NCBI GenBank assembly: GCA_017861355.1
Contig: JAGFXQ010000213.1
Span: 1-6,190 of the forward strand
Source: Bacillota bacterium
Lineage (GTDB): Bacteria; Bacillota; Clostridia; Lachnospirales; Lachnospiraceae
DNA: 6,190 bases
Direction: 5' to 3'
Below, one piece after another: positions 1-5,951 of the stretch; the first letter of the stretch is position 1; each line of letters begins with the position of its first letter. Below the pieces are notes generated by a model. It was not told the DNA's origin. It made no database searches and saw only the letters and a list, made by a program, of their open reading frames with translations. Made by a program: the position numbers and the translations under genes.

Positions 1-49
1 CTCCCCAGGTTGATATCACAAAACTATTTCCATATATCGATCCCGACAT
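1..49 (-). CDS. aroC: Chorismate synthase, N-terminal fragment (cut by left edge)
   Basis: Read on the minus strand from the ATG at 49-47, the visible 16 codons give MSGSIYGNSFVISTWG. The next residue is cut by the window edge. This matches the very conserved start of chorismate synthase (SGSxxG..F.isTWGESHG). The enzyme makes chorismate from 5-enolpyruvylshikimate-3-phosphate using reduced FMN, as the last shikimate-pathway step before the aromatic amino acids branch. An ideal AAGGAGGT ribosome binding site lies at 54-61, four bases ahead of the ATG, and a sigma-A-like promoter lies at 83-111. About 360 residues of the protein lie outside the window, so its integrity cannot be judged. The identification rests on a short but distinctive motif. 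The CmpB-like gene upstream is on the same strand, but the private promoter argues for independent transcription. Confidence 0.85.
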   Translation of the reverse strand, partial: MSGSIYGNSFVISTWG

Positions 50-82
50 AATTACCTCCTTGGATAGACTTCATTTATCCAT

Positions 83-111
83 AGTATAACTAAGATCTCC
101 AATAATTTCAA
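83..111 (-). promoter_or_regulatory. Sigma-A-type promoter for aroC
   Basis: On the minus strand, TTGAAA (106-111) and TATACT (83-88) are separated by exactly 17 bases. Each hexamer matches the consensus at 5 of 6 positions. Transcription would start near position 76, giving a leader of about 27 bases before the aroC ATG, just enough for its ribosome binding site. No attenuator or riboswitch fits in that leader. Confidence 0.6.
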
Positions 112-209
112 ATATCTTATTTCAAGAAGTAATAATTTTTCCTGATTTCTTTAGGGACATTATGTATTCTTATTACGGGTTTGATTGATGGTATAAATTA
201 GCCCTTGAA

Positions 210-950
210 TTAAGCTGTGGTATCCATGAACTTCAGATGAGGAAATATCTGCTTCATCGTATCATTGTCATAATGATGATCCAGATACTCCTCCACCGAA
301 CTATCTGCCGGTTGGTTCTGAATGCGTTCATTCCACCGGTTCACCGCTGCTGCAGAACACAGGAGGTTCACTGACATGAACAGAATGATGATCCAGGTAA
401 ATACGAAAGCCGCCCGACCTCTAATATTCTCTAATCGTCGGATTAATATGGGAAAGATACCTCGGATAAAGATTAATCCTAATAGTCCCCAATAAATAGC
501 ATATTTCAAGCTGGTCCGTCCCCCCAAATTAAAGGGTTGATTACTGTAATCCCAGGTAATCGAGTGAAATACGATCTCCTGAAACAATCTCGCCAAATAC
601 TCAAAGGTTGAGCCACAAACTGCAGAAACTGCAAATATAGTGACGGTAGAGCTTTCTGTCATCTTCCGGTAAAGCAAGAATATCAGCACTGCCCCGATAC
701 CGTAGATCTCACAGAACGGCCCCCAGATTACTCCCGCTCTGCTCTCCCAGATTCCTCTCTGAATATAGTACTGAATTTGCTCCATATAGCAACCAAATAG
801 ATTACCGATCATAAAGATATAAAACATCTTATAATAAATAACATTATGTACAAATGCATCTTCTTTCGCCTTACTATCAATTATGCTCTCCGGGTAGGTA
901 TTCTCAATTATCTGTTCCTTAAGCGCATCCCCGATCTCTGAATATTTCAT
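210..950 (-). CDS. CmpB-family (putative ABC-transporter type IV) membrane protein
   Basis: A 246-residue integral membrane protein of the family named 'putative ABC-transporter type IV' (ABC_trans_CmpB), common in Clostridia. Its biochemical role is not established, and the family name should not be read as proof of transport. Family hallmarks seen are WGPFCEIYG at residues 76-84 and WDYSNQPFNLGGR at 133-145. Hydrophobic helices lie near residues 42-57, 81-94, 101-120, 149-170 and 180-200, followed by a hydrophilic tail of about 45 residues rich in D, E and N. The ATG at 950-948 was chosen because AGGAAGG (957-963) sits six bases upstream. Two in-frame ATGs further upstream (968 and 1010) lack a ribosome binding site. 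No partner ATPase or substrate-binding protein is nearby, and no clear terminator lies between this gene and aroC. Confidence 0.82.
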   Translation of the reverse strand: MKYSEIGDALKEQIIENTYPESIIDSKAKEDAFVHNVIYYKMFYIFMIGNLFGCYMEQIQYYIQRGIWESRAGVIWGPFCEIYGIGAVLIFLLYRKMTESSTVTIFAVSAVCGSTFEYLARLFQEIVFHSITWDYSNQPFNLGGRTSLKYAIYWGLLGLIFIRGIFPILIRRLENIRGRAAFVFTWIIILFMSVNLLCSAAAVNRWNERIQNQPADSSVEEYLDHHYDNDTMKQIFPHLKFMDTTA

Positions 951-1127
951 GTCATCCCTTCCTCTCATGTATCCATTGCTGTGGTACAGCAATCTTATCG
1001 AATGGATCAAGCTTCCTCTGAGCCTTTGTAAGGTTAGTTGATCCAGTCGATGTTTGTTGTGTTATTCTTAAGAACGATTGCGATATGGGAAAGTATTCAA
1101 ATATTTTTATCTTATCGAAAAGAGTGT
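951..1127 (-). promoter_or_regulatory. Leader/upstream region of the CmpB-like gene with two inverted repeats
   Basis: Between the reductase terminator and the CmpB-like start lie about 180 bases. They hold a perfect 8-bp inverted repeat with a 3-base loop (975-982 / 986-993) just upstream of the ribosome binding site. They also hold a 7-bp inverted repeat GGATCAA...TTGATCC (1004-1010 / 1038-1044), a 10-bp palindrome TTCTTAAGAA (1065-1074), and an 11-base direct repeat ATCTTATCGAA (992-1002 and 1109-1119). I found no convincing -35/-10 pair. The two stems nearest the gene could form tandem hairpins in the mRNA or act as protein sites. No known riboswitch or T-box core is recognisable. Confidence 0.35.
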
Positions 1128-1179
1128 AAAAAAGCCCGGAGTGTAGACACAACGAAAAGTGTCCTCTACTTCGGGCTTT
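1128..1179 (-). terminator. Rho-independent terminator of the aldo/keto reductase gene
   Basis: An AAAGCCCG / CGGGCTTT stem (1131-1138 with 1172-1179) is extended by GACAC / GTGTC (1146-1150 with 1159-1163). On the minus strand the stem is followed by a run of six T (1128-1133 as A on the plus strand). It lies about 40 bases after the reductase stop, so it ends that transcript and isolates the CmpB-like gene from it. Confidence 0.85.
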
Positions 1180-1219
1180 CATCCATGCAATTGTAAATAA
1201 TCCTATAATAACCGAGATC

Positions 1220-2023
1220 TTATAACAGATCTAACTTCTTCATATCCTCTGCACTGATCTCAAAGTCCACCTGAGCATTGGATACGATACGCTCCTCCTT
1301 AGTGGATTTTGGAATAACCACCATATTCTTCTGCAGGCAATAACGAATGCACAGCTGAGCCGGAGTGACCTTGTAGCTTTCTGCCATTGCGACGATCGCT
1401 TTGTCACCGATGATTCTTCCGGTAGCGAGAGGGGAATATGCTGTCACCAGAATATCCTGCTTCTCGCAGAAGCTAACCACAGCTTCCTGTCGATCTCCGA
1501 TGTGAAAACGAATCTGATTCACCATCGGTACGTACTTGCACATCGCCAGAATTGGCTCGATATGCTTTGGCTCAAAGTTAGAGATACCGATTGCTTTCAC
1601 CTTACCACTGTCATAGATTTCTTCGAAAGCCTTCCAGCTGGCAACATTACCTTCTGTACAGTCCAGACCGATCTTATCCCAGGGCCAGGGAGCATGAATT
1701 AGGTAGAGATCAATATAATCAAGACCCAAAGCCGTCAGAGATTTCTGAAAACATTCCTTTGCAACCTCATATCCCTTGAACTGTGCCGGCAACTTCGTCG
1801 TAACGAAGATCTCCTCTCTCGGAATCTTCGAATCCTTAATTGCCCTCCCGACGCTGGCCTCATTACCATATGCCATCGCAGTATCAATGTGACGATAGCC
1901 GTGCTGCAATGCCCACAGTACAGAATTATATGTTTCCTCTCCTTCGGGGATCTGCCAGGTTCCAAGTCCCAACTTTGGTATCTTAACACCGTTCTTTAGT
2001 GTAAATGTATCTTGTAATATCAT
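1220..2023 (-). CDS. Aldo/keto reductase (AKR family, NADPH-dependent)
   Basis: A 267-residue cytosolic (beta/alpha)8-barrel oxidoreductase, which in this family reduces aldehydes and ketones with NADPH. The full catalytic tetrad is visible: Asp47 and Tyr52 in HIDTAMAYGNE, Lys77 in VTTKLPA, and His110 in DLYLIHAP. Signature motifs GISNF (146-150) and IPKST (237-241, cofactor phosphate side) are also present. The closest type appears to be the short bacterial AKR5-like group (2,5-diketogluconate or glyoxal/methylglyoxal reductases), but the substrate cannot be assigned. The protein stops at MKKLDLL, about 10-20 residues earlier than typical members, which lose part of the C-terminal substrate-pocket segment. 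Start: AAGGAGG (2033-2039) is nine bases from the ATG. Another ATG at 2028-2026 opens only a two-codon out-of-frame reading (ATGCAATGA) that overlaps the start. Transcription is likely from the MerR-type promoter at 2079-2109, divergent from the merR gene. Confidence 0.93.
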   Translation of the reverse strand: MILQDTFTLKNGVKIPKLGLGTWQIPEGEETYNSVLWALQHGYRHIDTAMAYGNEASVGRAIKDSKIPREEIFVTTKLPAQFKGYEVAKECFQKSLTALGLDYIDLYLIHAPWPWDKIGLDCTEGNVASWKAFEEIYDSGKVKAIGISNFEPKHIEPILAMCKYVPMVNQIRFHIGDRQEAVVSFCEKQDILVTAYSPLATGRIIGDKAIVAMAESYKVTPAQLCIRYCLQKNMVVIPKSTKEERIVSNAQVDFEISAEDMKKLDLL

Positions 2024-2066
2024 TGCATTTTACCTCCTTATGAAGTGATCAATCATTTTACAGCTG

Positions 2067-2095
2067 TTGACAATATTTATTATAAATGTTAAAGT
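2067..2095 (+). promoter_or_regulatory. Possible plus-strand promoter for merR overlapping the operator
   Basis: A perfect TTGACA (2067-2072) is followed, after 17 bases, by TAAAGT (2090-2095), a weak -10 matching 4 of 6 positions. The -10 lies inside the palindrome, so MerR bound there would block this promoter while activating the opposing one. The leader to merR would be about 140 bases. Other weak candidates closer to merR exist, so this is tentative. Confidence 0.25.
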
Positions 2096-2109
2096 TAACT
2101 TTAAGTCAA
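2079..2109 (-). promoter_or_regulatory. MerR-type promoter of the reductase, 19-bp spacer with palindromic operator
   Basis: On the minus strand, TTGACT (2104-2109) and a perfect TATAAT (2079-2084) are separated by 19 bases, two more than optimal. A perfect 16-bp palindrome, TTAAAGTTAACTTTAA (2089-2104), lies in the spacer and touches the -35. Over-long spacers with a dyad between the hexamers are the hallmark of promoters that MerR-family proteins bind and untwist to activate. AdhR/NmlR-type operators have a similar AG-TTAA-CT core. The transcript would start near 2072, about 50 bases before the reductase ATG. The merR gene at 2245 is the obvious regulator. Confidence 0.8.
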
Positions 2110-2121
2110 GGTGTTTTTGTA

Positions 2122-2133
2122 AATTCTAGAATT
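2122..2133. repeat. 12-bp palindrome AATTCTAGAATT
   Basis: A perfect 12-bp palindrome lies in the AT-rich stretch between the operator and merR. It is followed by further short AT-rich inverted repeats (GAATTAA 2129-2135 with TTAATTC 2153-2159). It could be a second regulator site, but in sequence this AT-rich chance palindromes are frequent. Confidence 0.3.
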
Positions 2134-2244
2134 AAATTCTTAATTGCATTAATTAATTCTTGTTTGTAAGAGTAAATTCATCTTGCGAAGGTAAATGTTT
2201 CACTACATAAGTCAGCATACAATCATGATAAGGAGTACTAACCT

Positions 2245-2655
2245 ATGAATTATTCCATCCAACAAGCTGCCCAGAAGTTGGGCCTAACTCCCTCCGCATT
2301 ACGCTATTATGACAAGGAGGGTCTGCTACCGACTCTTCAGCGGACCGACTCCGGTATCCGGACTTTTCGTGAGACAGAGATCCAGTGGCTGGGACTCATC
2401 TGCTGTCTGAAGAACAGTGGTATGCCAATCCAGGAGATCAAGCATTTTATGACGCTATGTCTGCAAGGTGAGGATACCTGCGAGGAACGGAAAGAAGTTC
2501 TCGAGAAGCATAAGACGGAGATTCTTGACCAAATGAAGGTACTTTCGAACAGTCTCAATACGGTTAACTATAAGATAGAACACTATAAGGAAATCGGTAT
2601 CTTCCATATCGACCAGGAGATCGGAGGTGCAGATAATGTCCAATCTGCTTCTTAA
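2245..2655 (+). CDS. MerR-family transcriptional regulator (AdhR/NmlR-like)
   Basis: A 136-residue DNA-binding activator. The N-terminal winged helix-turn-helix is typical: YSIQQAAQKLGLTPSALRYY (3-22), then the wing around DSGIRTF (35-41), then helices with the motif CLKNSGMPIQEI (54-65). A long C-terminal helix (about 80-118) would form the antiparallel dimer coiled coil. There is no large ligand-binding domain, so the signal is probably sensed by small means. Cysteines are at 53, 54, 72 and 79. The one just before LKNSGMP lies where AdhR/NmlR-type regulators carry their reactive cysteine, which suggests sensing of aldehydes or other electrophiles (inference). AAGGAG (2230-2235) is nine bases from the ATG. 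The gene is divergent from the reductase, whose promoter holds the likely operator, and overlaps the downstream hydrolase gene by 20 bases. Confidence 0.92.
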   Translation: MNYSIQQAAQKLGLTPSALRYYDKEGLLPTLQRTDSGIRTFRETEIQWLGLICCLKNSGMPIQEIKHFMTLCLQGEDTCEERKEVLEKHKTEILDQMKVLSNSLNTVNYKIEHYKEIGIFHIDQEIGGADNVQSAS

Positions 2656-3379
2656 GCTTACTGATCGCATCTACTATCTTCCCTTCTCACAGGAGACCGA
2701 TCGACCTAACCTGGCTTATATCCGAGGCGATCGTTATTCTCTGATGATCGATGCCGGTAATTCCGCTGATCACGCTAACCTATTTCTGTCGCAGCTGAAG
2801 GATCTTTCTCTTCCTTATCCGGATTATGTAGCGATTACTCATTGGCACTGGGATCACACCTTTGGCATCCATGCAATCGCAGCCAAATCCATCGCCGGAA
2901 GGTTAACCAATGAACAACTGAAGGTCGTGGCCAATTGGCTATGGGATGAAGAATCTATGACACATCGGCTGGCTACCGGAGAAGATATTGAATTTTGTGA
3001 TACCTGCATCCGCAAGGAATATCCCGATCGCAAGGAGATCAAGGTGACCACTGCGGACATCATCTTCGACCACCGGCTTAACCTTGATCTTGGCGGTGTC
3101 ACCTGTGAGTTTCTTCACATAGGCGGTCCACATTCGGATGATAGTGTAGCTATCTATGTTCCGGAGGAACAGATTCTCTTTCTCGGCGATTCAGCTTGTG
3201 GAGATCATTACCATAACCAAGGTCGTTATGATATGGATAAACTGCTTCATTTCATTGATTTTATCAAGGCTACGGATTTTCACACTTGTGTGGAAGGGCA
3301 TGATACAGCGATTTCAAAAGAACAATTACTACAGTATATGGAAGAGGAATTGAGCAATCTTAAGGAAAACTTAACTTGA
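2636..3379 (+). CDS. Metallo-beta-lactamase-fold metal-dependent hydrolase
   Basis: A 247-residue cytosolic MBL-fold protein without a signal peptide. All metal ligands are present: the HxHxDH motif in THWHWDH (His69, His71, Asp73, His74), His166 in GGPHSDDS, Asp185 in FLGDSACGD, and His222 in EGHDT. It should therefore bind two metal ions, usually zinc, and hydrolyse a thioester, ester, lactone or similar bond. The family is too broad to name the substrate, and a glyoxalase II-like or quorum-lactonase-like role is only speculation. The start is the ATG at 2636, eight bases after GGAGG (2623-2627). A GTG at 2627 in the same frame sits on the ribosome binding site and is unlikely. The start lies inside merR, so translation is probably coupled. 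Co-transcription with the regulator places it in the same response as the divergent aldo/keto reductase. Confidence 0.9.
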   Translation: MSNLLLKLTDRIYYLPFSQETDRPNLAYIRGDRYSLMIDAGNSADHANLFLSQLKDLSLPYPDYVAITHWHWDHTFGIHAIAAKSIAGRLTNEQLKVVANWLWDEESMTHRLATGEDIEFCDTCIRKEYPDRKEIKVTTADIIFDHRLNLDLGGVTCEFLHIGGPHSDDSVAIYVPEEQILFLGDSACGDHYHNQGRYDMDKLLHFIDFIKATDFHTCVEGHDTAISKEQLLQYMEEELSNLKENLT

Positions 3380-3405
3380 TAACATCGCCTGAGATGGAAT
3401 ACAAT
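3376..3405 (+). promoter_or_regulatory. Candidate promoter for the LRR protein gene
   Basis: TTGATA (3376-3381) and TACAAT (3400-3405) are separated by 18 bases, and each matches the consensus at 5 of 6 positions. The -35 overlaps the stop codon of the MBL gene. A start near 3412 would give a leader of about 85 bases containing a small CGATAT-AC-ATATCG hairpin (3423-3436). No terminator is visible between the two genes, so read-through from the merR operon is also possible. Confidence 0.45.
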
Positions 3406-3496
3406 GTTAACGTAATCGGTAGCGATATACATATCGTTCCTTCGCATAATCATATGCCTGGAACTAACCTACATAGCGAGTAATCGGAGGTGTATC

Positions 3497-5791
3497 ATGA
3501 GTAAATTAATTAAAAAGCTCCTTGGTGTTATGACTTTTCTGGCCTTATGCATCCTGTTAACATCGCAGGCAAGAGCAGCAACCAGTGACTTCCTGATCAA
3601 GGACGGTGTACTACTGGCTTATACCGGAACATCGAAGACAGTGACTGTGCCGGATAGCATCAAAACGATAGGCAAACGTGCTTTCTACGAGAATACCAAA
3701 GTAACTACGATTGTGTTACCGGCTGGAGTAACTACGATCGAGGACGAAGCCTTTGCTAATTGTAATTCCTTACAGAAGATAAACCTGCCGGAGGGGATCA
3801 AGCGAATTCCCTACAAAGCATTTTCCGGCTGTTATAAATTAAAAAGTATTACCCTACCGGACAAATTAACCTATATTGGTGAGAGTGCCTTCTCCGGTTG
3901 CCGCGGCATAACGAAGATCACTCTTCCAAAGACAGTGAATTTCATCAGCATCGAAGCCTTTCGCTGGTGTTCAAAGCTGAAGACGGTTAGTATTCCTGAG
4001 GATAGTTCCTTGTATTATATTGCAAGAAGAGCTTTCGAAGGTTGCGAAGTATTAACCACAATTCATCTTCCGGATGGAATTACCACACTTGGTAAGCAGG
4101 CTTTCCGTTATTGCTATCGACTGGGCAAGATCAATATTCCGGTTAGTCTGACTAAGCTTCAGCGAGAAACCTTCCAGTTCTGCAACAGCCTCACATCTGT
4201 TAGCATTCCTGATTCCGTAACGGTGATTGAGCCTTATGTATTTTCCGAATGTTCAAAACTGAGCAGTATCAAGCTTCCTGCGAACCTGACCCTGATACCG
4301 GAAGGTATGCTCTCCGGTTGTGGAGCGTTAAAGAGTATTAAGCTGCCTGCAGGTATCACGCAGATCGGTGCTTCAGCCTTTGCTTCCTGTGATTCGGTTA
4401 CCAGCATCAATCTTCCTGACACACTTACGAGAATTGAAGCCGGCACCTTTTCCAATTGTAAGGCATTAACCTCTATCACGATTCCTGCTTCCGTTACAGC
4501 CATTGGTAACAATGCCTTCGGGTATTGTACTTCACTAGGAACCATTACTCTTCCCGAGAAGCTGAATTCTCTTGGGGAAAGTGCATTCCAGGGCTGTAGG
4601 AAACTGACCTCTGTTACATTACCGGAAGGGATCACCGAGATTAACCCCTATACCTTCTCCGGATGCTCCAAGTTGCTCTATGTTACTCTCGCAGATAACA
4701 CAACACGTATCAGCAACGGAGCCTTTGAGAGCTGCCTCAGCTTAACCAGCATCAAACTGCCGGAGACACTTCGTTATATCGGTGCAAATGCATTTCAACA
4801 GTGTCATCAATTGACTGAATTAATCATTCCCAATTCCGTAGATACGATTAATGATGGAGCCTTCGCGCAATGTGTCAACTTAACGAACATTAAGCTGCCG
4901 ACTCATCTTACCTATATTGCAAGTTACTTGCTGAATAGCTGTACTTCATTAAAAGAGATCTCCATTCCATCCTCCGTTCGGACGATTGATGATTATGCCT
5001 TCGGTAACTGTCGTGCATTAACCTCAGTTACAGTACCGGAAGGAGTTCAAGTGATCGGTGACAACGTCTTCCGTGGATGCGCATATCTGACCGATATTAC
5101 TCTGCCTAAGTCATTGGATTCTCTGGGCAGTTACGTATTCACCGGAACCGTGTGGATTCGTGATAATGAAGTCAATCACATGGTAGTTACGAATAACGGC
5201 TTTCTTGTGAAATACACCGGTAATGCCACAGAGCTTACACTACCGGATAATATCGTATACGTTGCTCCTTATTCCTTCAAAGACAACGGAAGTTTAACCG
5301 CAATTACCTTACCGGATCAAATTGAAGTGATTGCGCGTAGTGCCTTTGCAAATTGCATCAGCCTCAGCGAAGTCAATTTGCCGAAGAAATTACGATCCAT
5401 TGAACAATCTGCCTTCAACAATTGTGTTAGCCTTAAGGAGATTTCTTTCCCTGCTTCGCTTAACACCATCGGACACAGTGCTTTCGAGGGCTGTGGGTTC
5501 CGTACTTTGAAGTTGCCGGATTCCATCTCCTTTGTAGATGCTTATGCTTTCAACAACTGTTTAAGTCTGGAGGAGGTATGGCTGTCTGAGGGTATGACTG
5601 AAGTTAAGGGTTATTCCTTCGGCTGGTGCCCGAAGCTGCTGAATATTCATATCCCTGACTCAATCACAAAGATTGACAAGAGAGCCTTCTACAGCTGGGA
5701 AAATGTCGGCAAGCAGACCATTTACTGCTCCTCTAGCAGTGCCGCTTACGATTATGCAAAGCTGAACAACTACAAGATCGAGTTGGAATAG
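3497..5791 (+). CDS. Secreted BspA-type leucine-rich repeat protein (29 repeats)
   Basis: A 764-residue exported protein. A Sec signal peptide (KLIKK, a hydrophobic core, then ARA) is probably cut after Ala27. After a cap with DGVLLAYTG (residues 29-50) come 29 repeats, nearly all of 23 residues, with the BspA/Treponema-type pattern LPxxLxxIgxxAFxxC followed by xxLxxIx. Repeats 1-22 span 51-551. An insert (552-581) containing NNGFLVKYTG then restarts a second block, repeats 23-29 (582-764). Repeat 6 has 25 residues and repeat 26 has 22. The protein ends in a cap, AYDYAKLNNYKIE, with no LPXTG, no cell-wall-binding repeats and no transmembrane tail, so it is probably released or loosely bound. 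Family members are implicated in adhesion and protein binding, but no ligand can be inferred. GGAGGT (3486-3491) lies five bases before the ATG. The 69-base DNA periodicity is visible but the copies are well diverged. Confidence 0.93.
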   Translation: MSKLIKKLLGVMTFLALCILLTSQARAATSDFLIKDGVLLAYTGTSKTVTVPDSIKTIGKRAFYENTKVTTIVLPAGVTTIEDEAFANCNSLQKINLPEGIKRIPYKAFSGCYKLKSITLPDKLTYIGESAFSGCRGITKITLPKTVNFISIEAFRWCSKLKTVSIPEDSSLYYIARRAFEGCEVLTTIHLPDGITTLGKQAFRYCYRLGKINIPVSLTKLQRETFQFCNSLTSVSIPDSVTVIEPYVFSECSKLSSIKLPANLTLIPEGMLSGCGALKSIKLPAGITQIGASAFASCDSVTSINLPDTLTRIEAGTFSNCKALTSITIPASVTAIGNNAFGYCTSLGTITLPEKLNSLGESAFQGCRKLTSVTLPEGITEINPYTFSGCSKLLYVTLADNTTRISNGAFESCLSLTSIKLPETLRYIGANAFQQCHQLTELIIPNSVDTINDGAFAQCVNLTNIKLPTHLTYIASYLLNSCTSLKEISIPSSVRTIDDYAFGNCRALTSVTVPEGVQVIGDNVFRGCAYLTDITLPKSLDSLGSYVFTGTVWIRDNEVNHMVVTNNGFLVKYTGNATELTLPDNIVYVAPYSFKDNGSLTAITLPDQIEVIARSAFANCISLSEVNLPKKLRSIEQSAFNNCVSLKEISFPASLNTIGHSAFEGCGFRTLKLPDSISFVDAYAFNNCLSLEEVWLSEGMTEVKGYSFGWCPKLLNIHIPDSITKIDKRAFYSWENVGKQTIYCSSSSAAYDYAKLNNYKIELE

Positions 5792-5819
5792 ACTATTTTA
5801 TAGTTAAATAAATATAACA

Positions 5820-5836
5820 AATGCTACATGAAGCAT
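5820..5836 (+). other. Small hairpin in the 3' untranslated region
   Basis: AATGCT / AGCATT (5820-5825 with 5832-5836 plus a flanking base) forms a 6-bp stem around a short loop, 29 bases after the LRR stop. No T-run follows, so it is not a terminator by itself. It may act as a 3' mRNA stem ahead of the main terminator. Confidence 0.3.
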
Positions 5837-5858
5837 TACGCATGTCCTGATAAAAGTT

Positions 5859-5914
5859 AGACCGTACGTGAGTAATAGATAGCAGTAACTGCTAAATATT
5901 CTCCTGTACGGTCT
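5859..5914. terminator. Long hairpin terminator, probably bidirectional, between convergent genes
   Basis: The outer stem AGACCGTAC / GTACGGTCT (5859-5867 with 5906-5914) continues inward with few mismatches: GAG/CTC, AATA/TATT and TAGCAG/CTGCTA around a three-base loop. The whole 56-base unit is thus an imperfect palindrome. TATTTTAT follows on the plus strand and ends the LRR transcript. On the minus strand AACTTTTAT follows, so it could also stop transcripts arriving from the gene at the right edge. Confidence 0.8.
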
Positions 5915-5951
5915 TATTTTATCCTCATGTAACTTGATAATTATATAATGT

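Noticed and set aside
112..209. Terminator after the CmpB-like gene
   Set aside because: Only weak, AT-rich or widely spaced inverted repeats are present (for example 129-135 with 170-176). No GC-rich stem with a T-run is seen.
951..1010. Longer start (ATG at 1010) for the CmpB-like protein
   Set aside because: No ribosome binding site precedes it, and the extra 20 residues translate the leader inverted repeat. The ATG at 950 has AGGAAGG at good spacing.
952..1182. 76-codon minus-strand frame as a normal gene
   Set aside because: Its ATG sits inside the stem of the reductase terminator, there is no ribosome binding site, and the first third translates the hairpin. Kept only as a possible remnant in the findings.
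1735..1989. Open frames on both strands within the reductase gene (1502-1989)
   Set aside because: They are shadows of the reductase, with no ribosome binding sites and no recognisable motifs. The overlapping gene has an intact catalytic tetrad.
3380..3496. Terminator between the MBL and LRR genes
   Set aside because: Only a short AT-rich 6-bp hairpin (3423-3436) without a T-run is present, so termination is not supported.
4234..4635. 133-codon minus-strand frame inside the LRR gene
   Set aside because: It is an antisense shadow created by the repeat periodicity. The same kind of frame recurs at 5317-5526.
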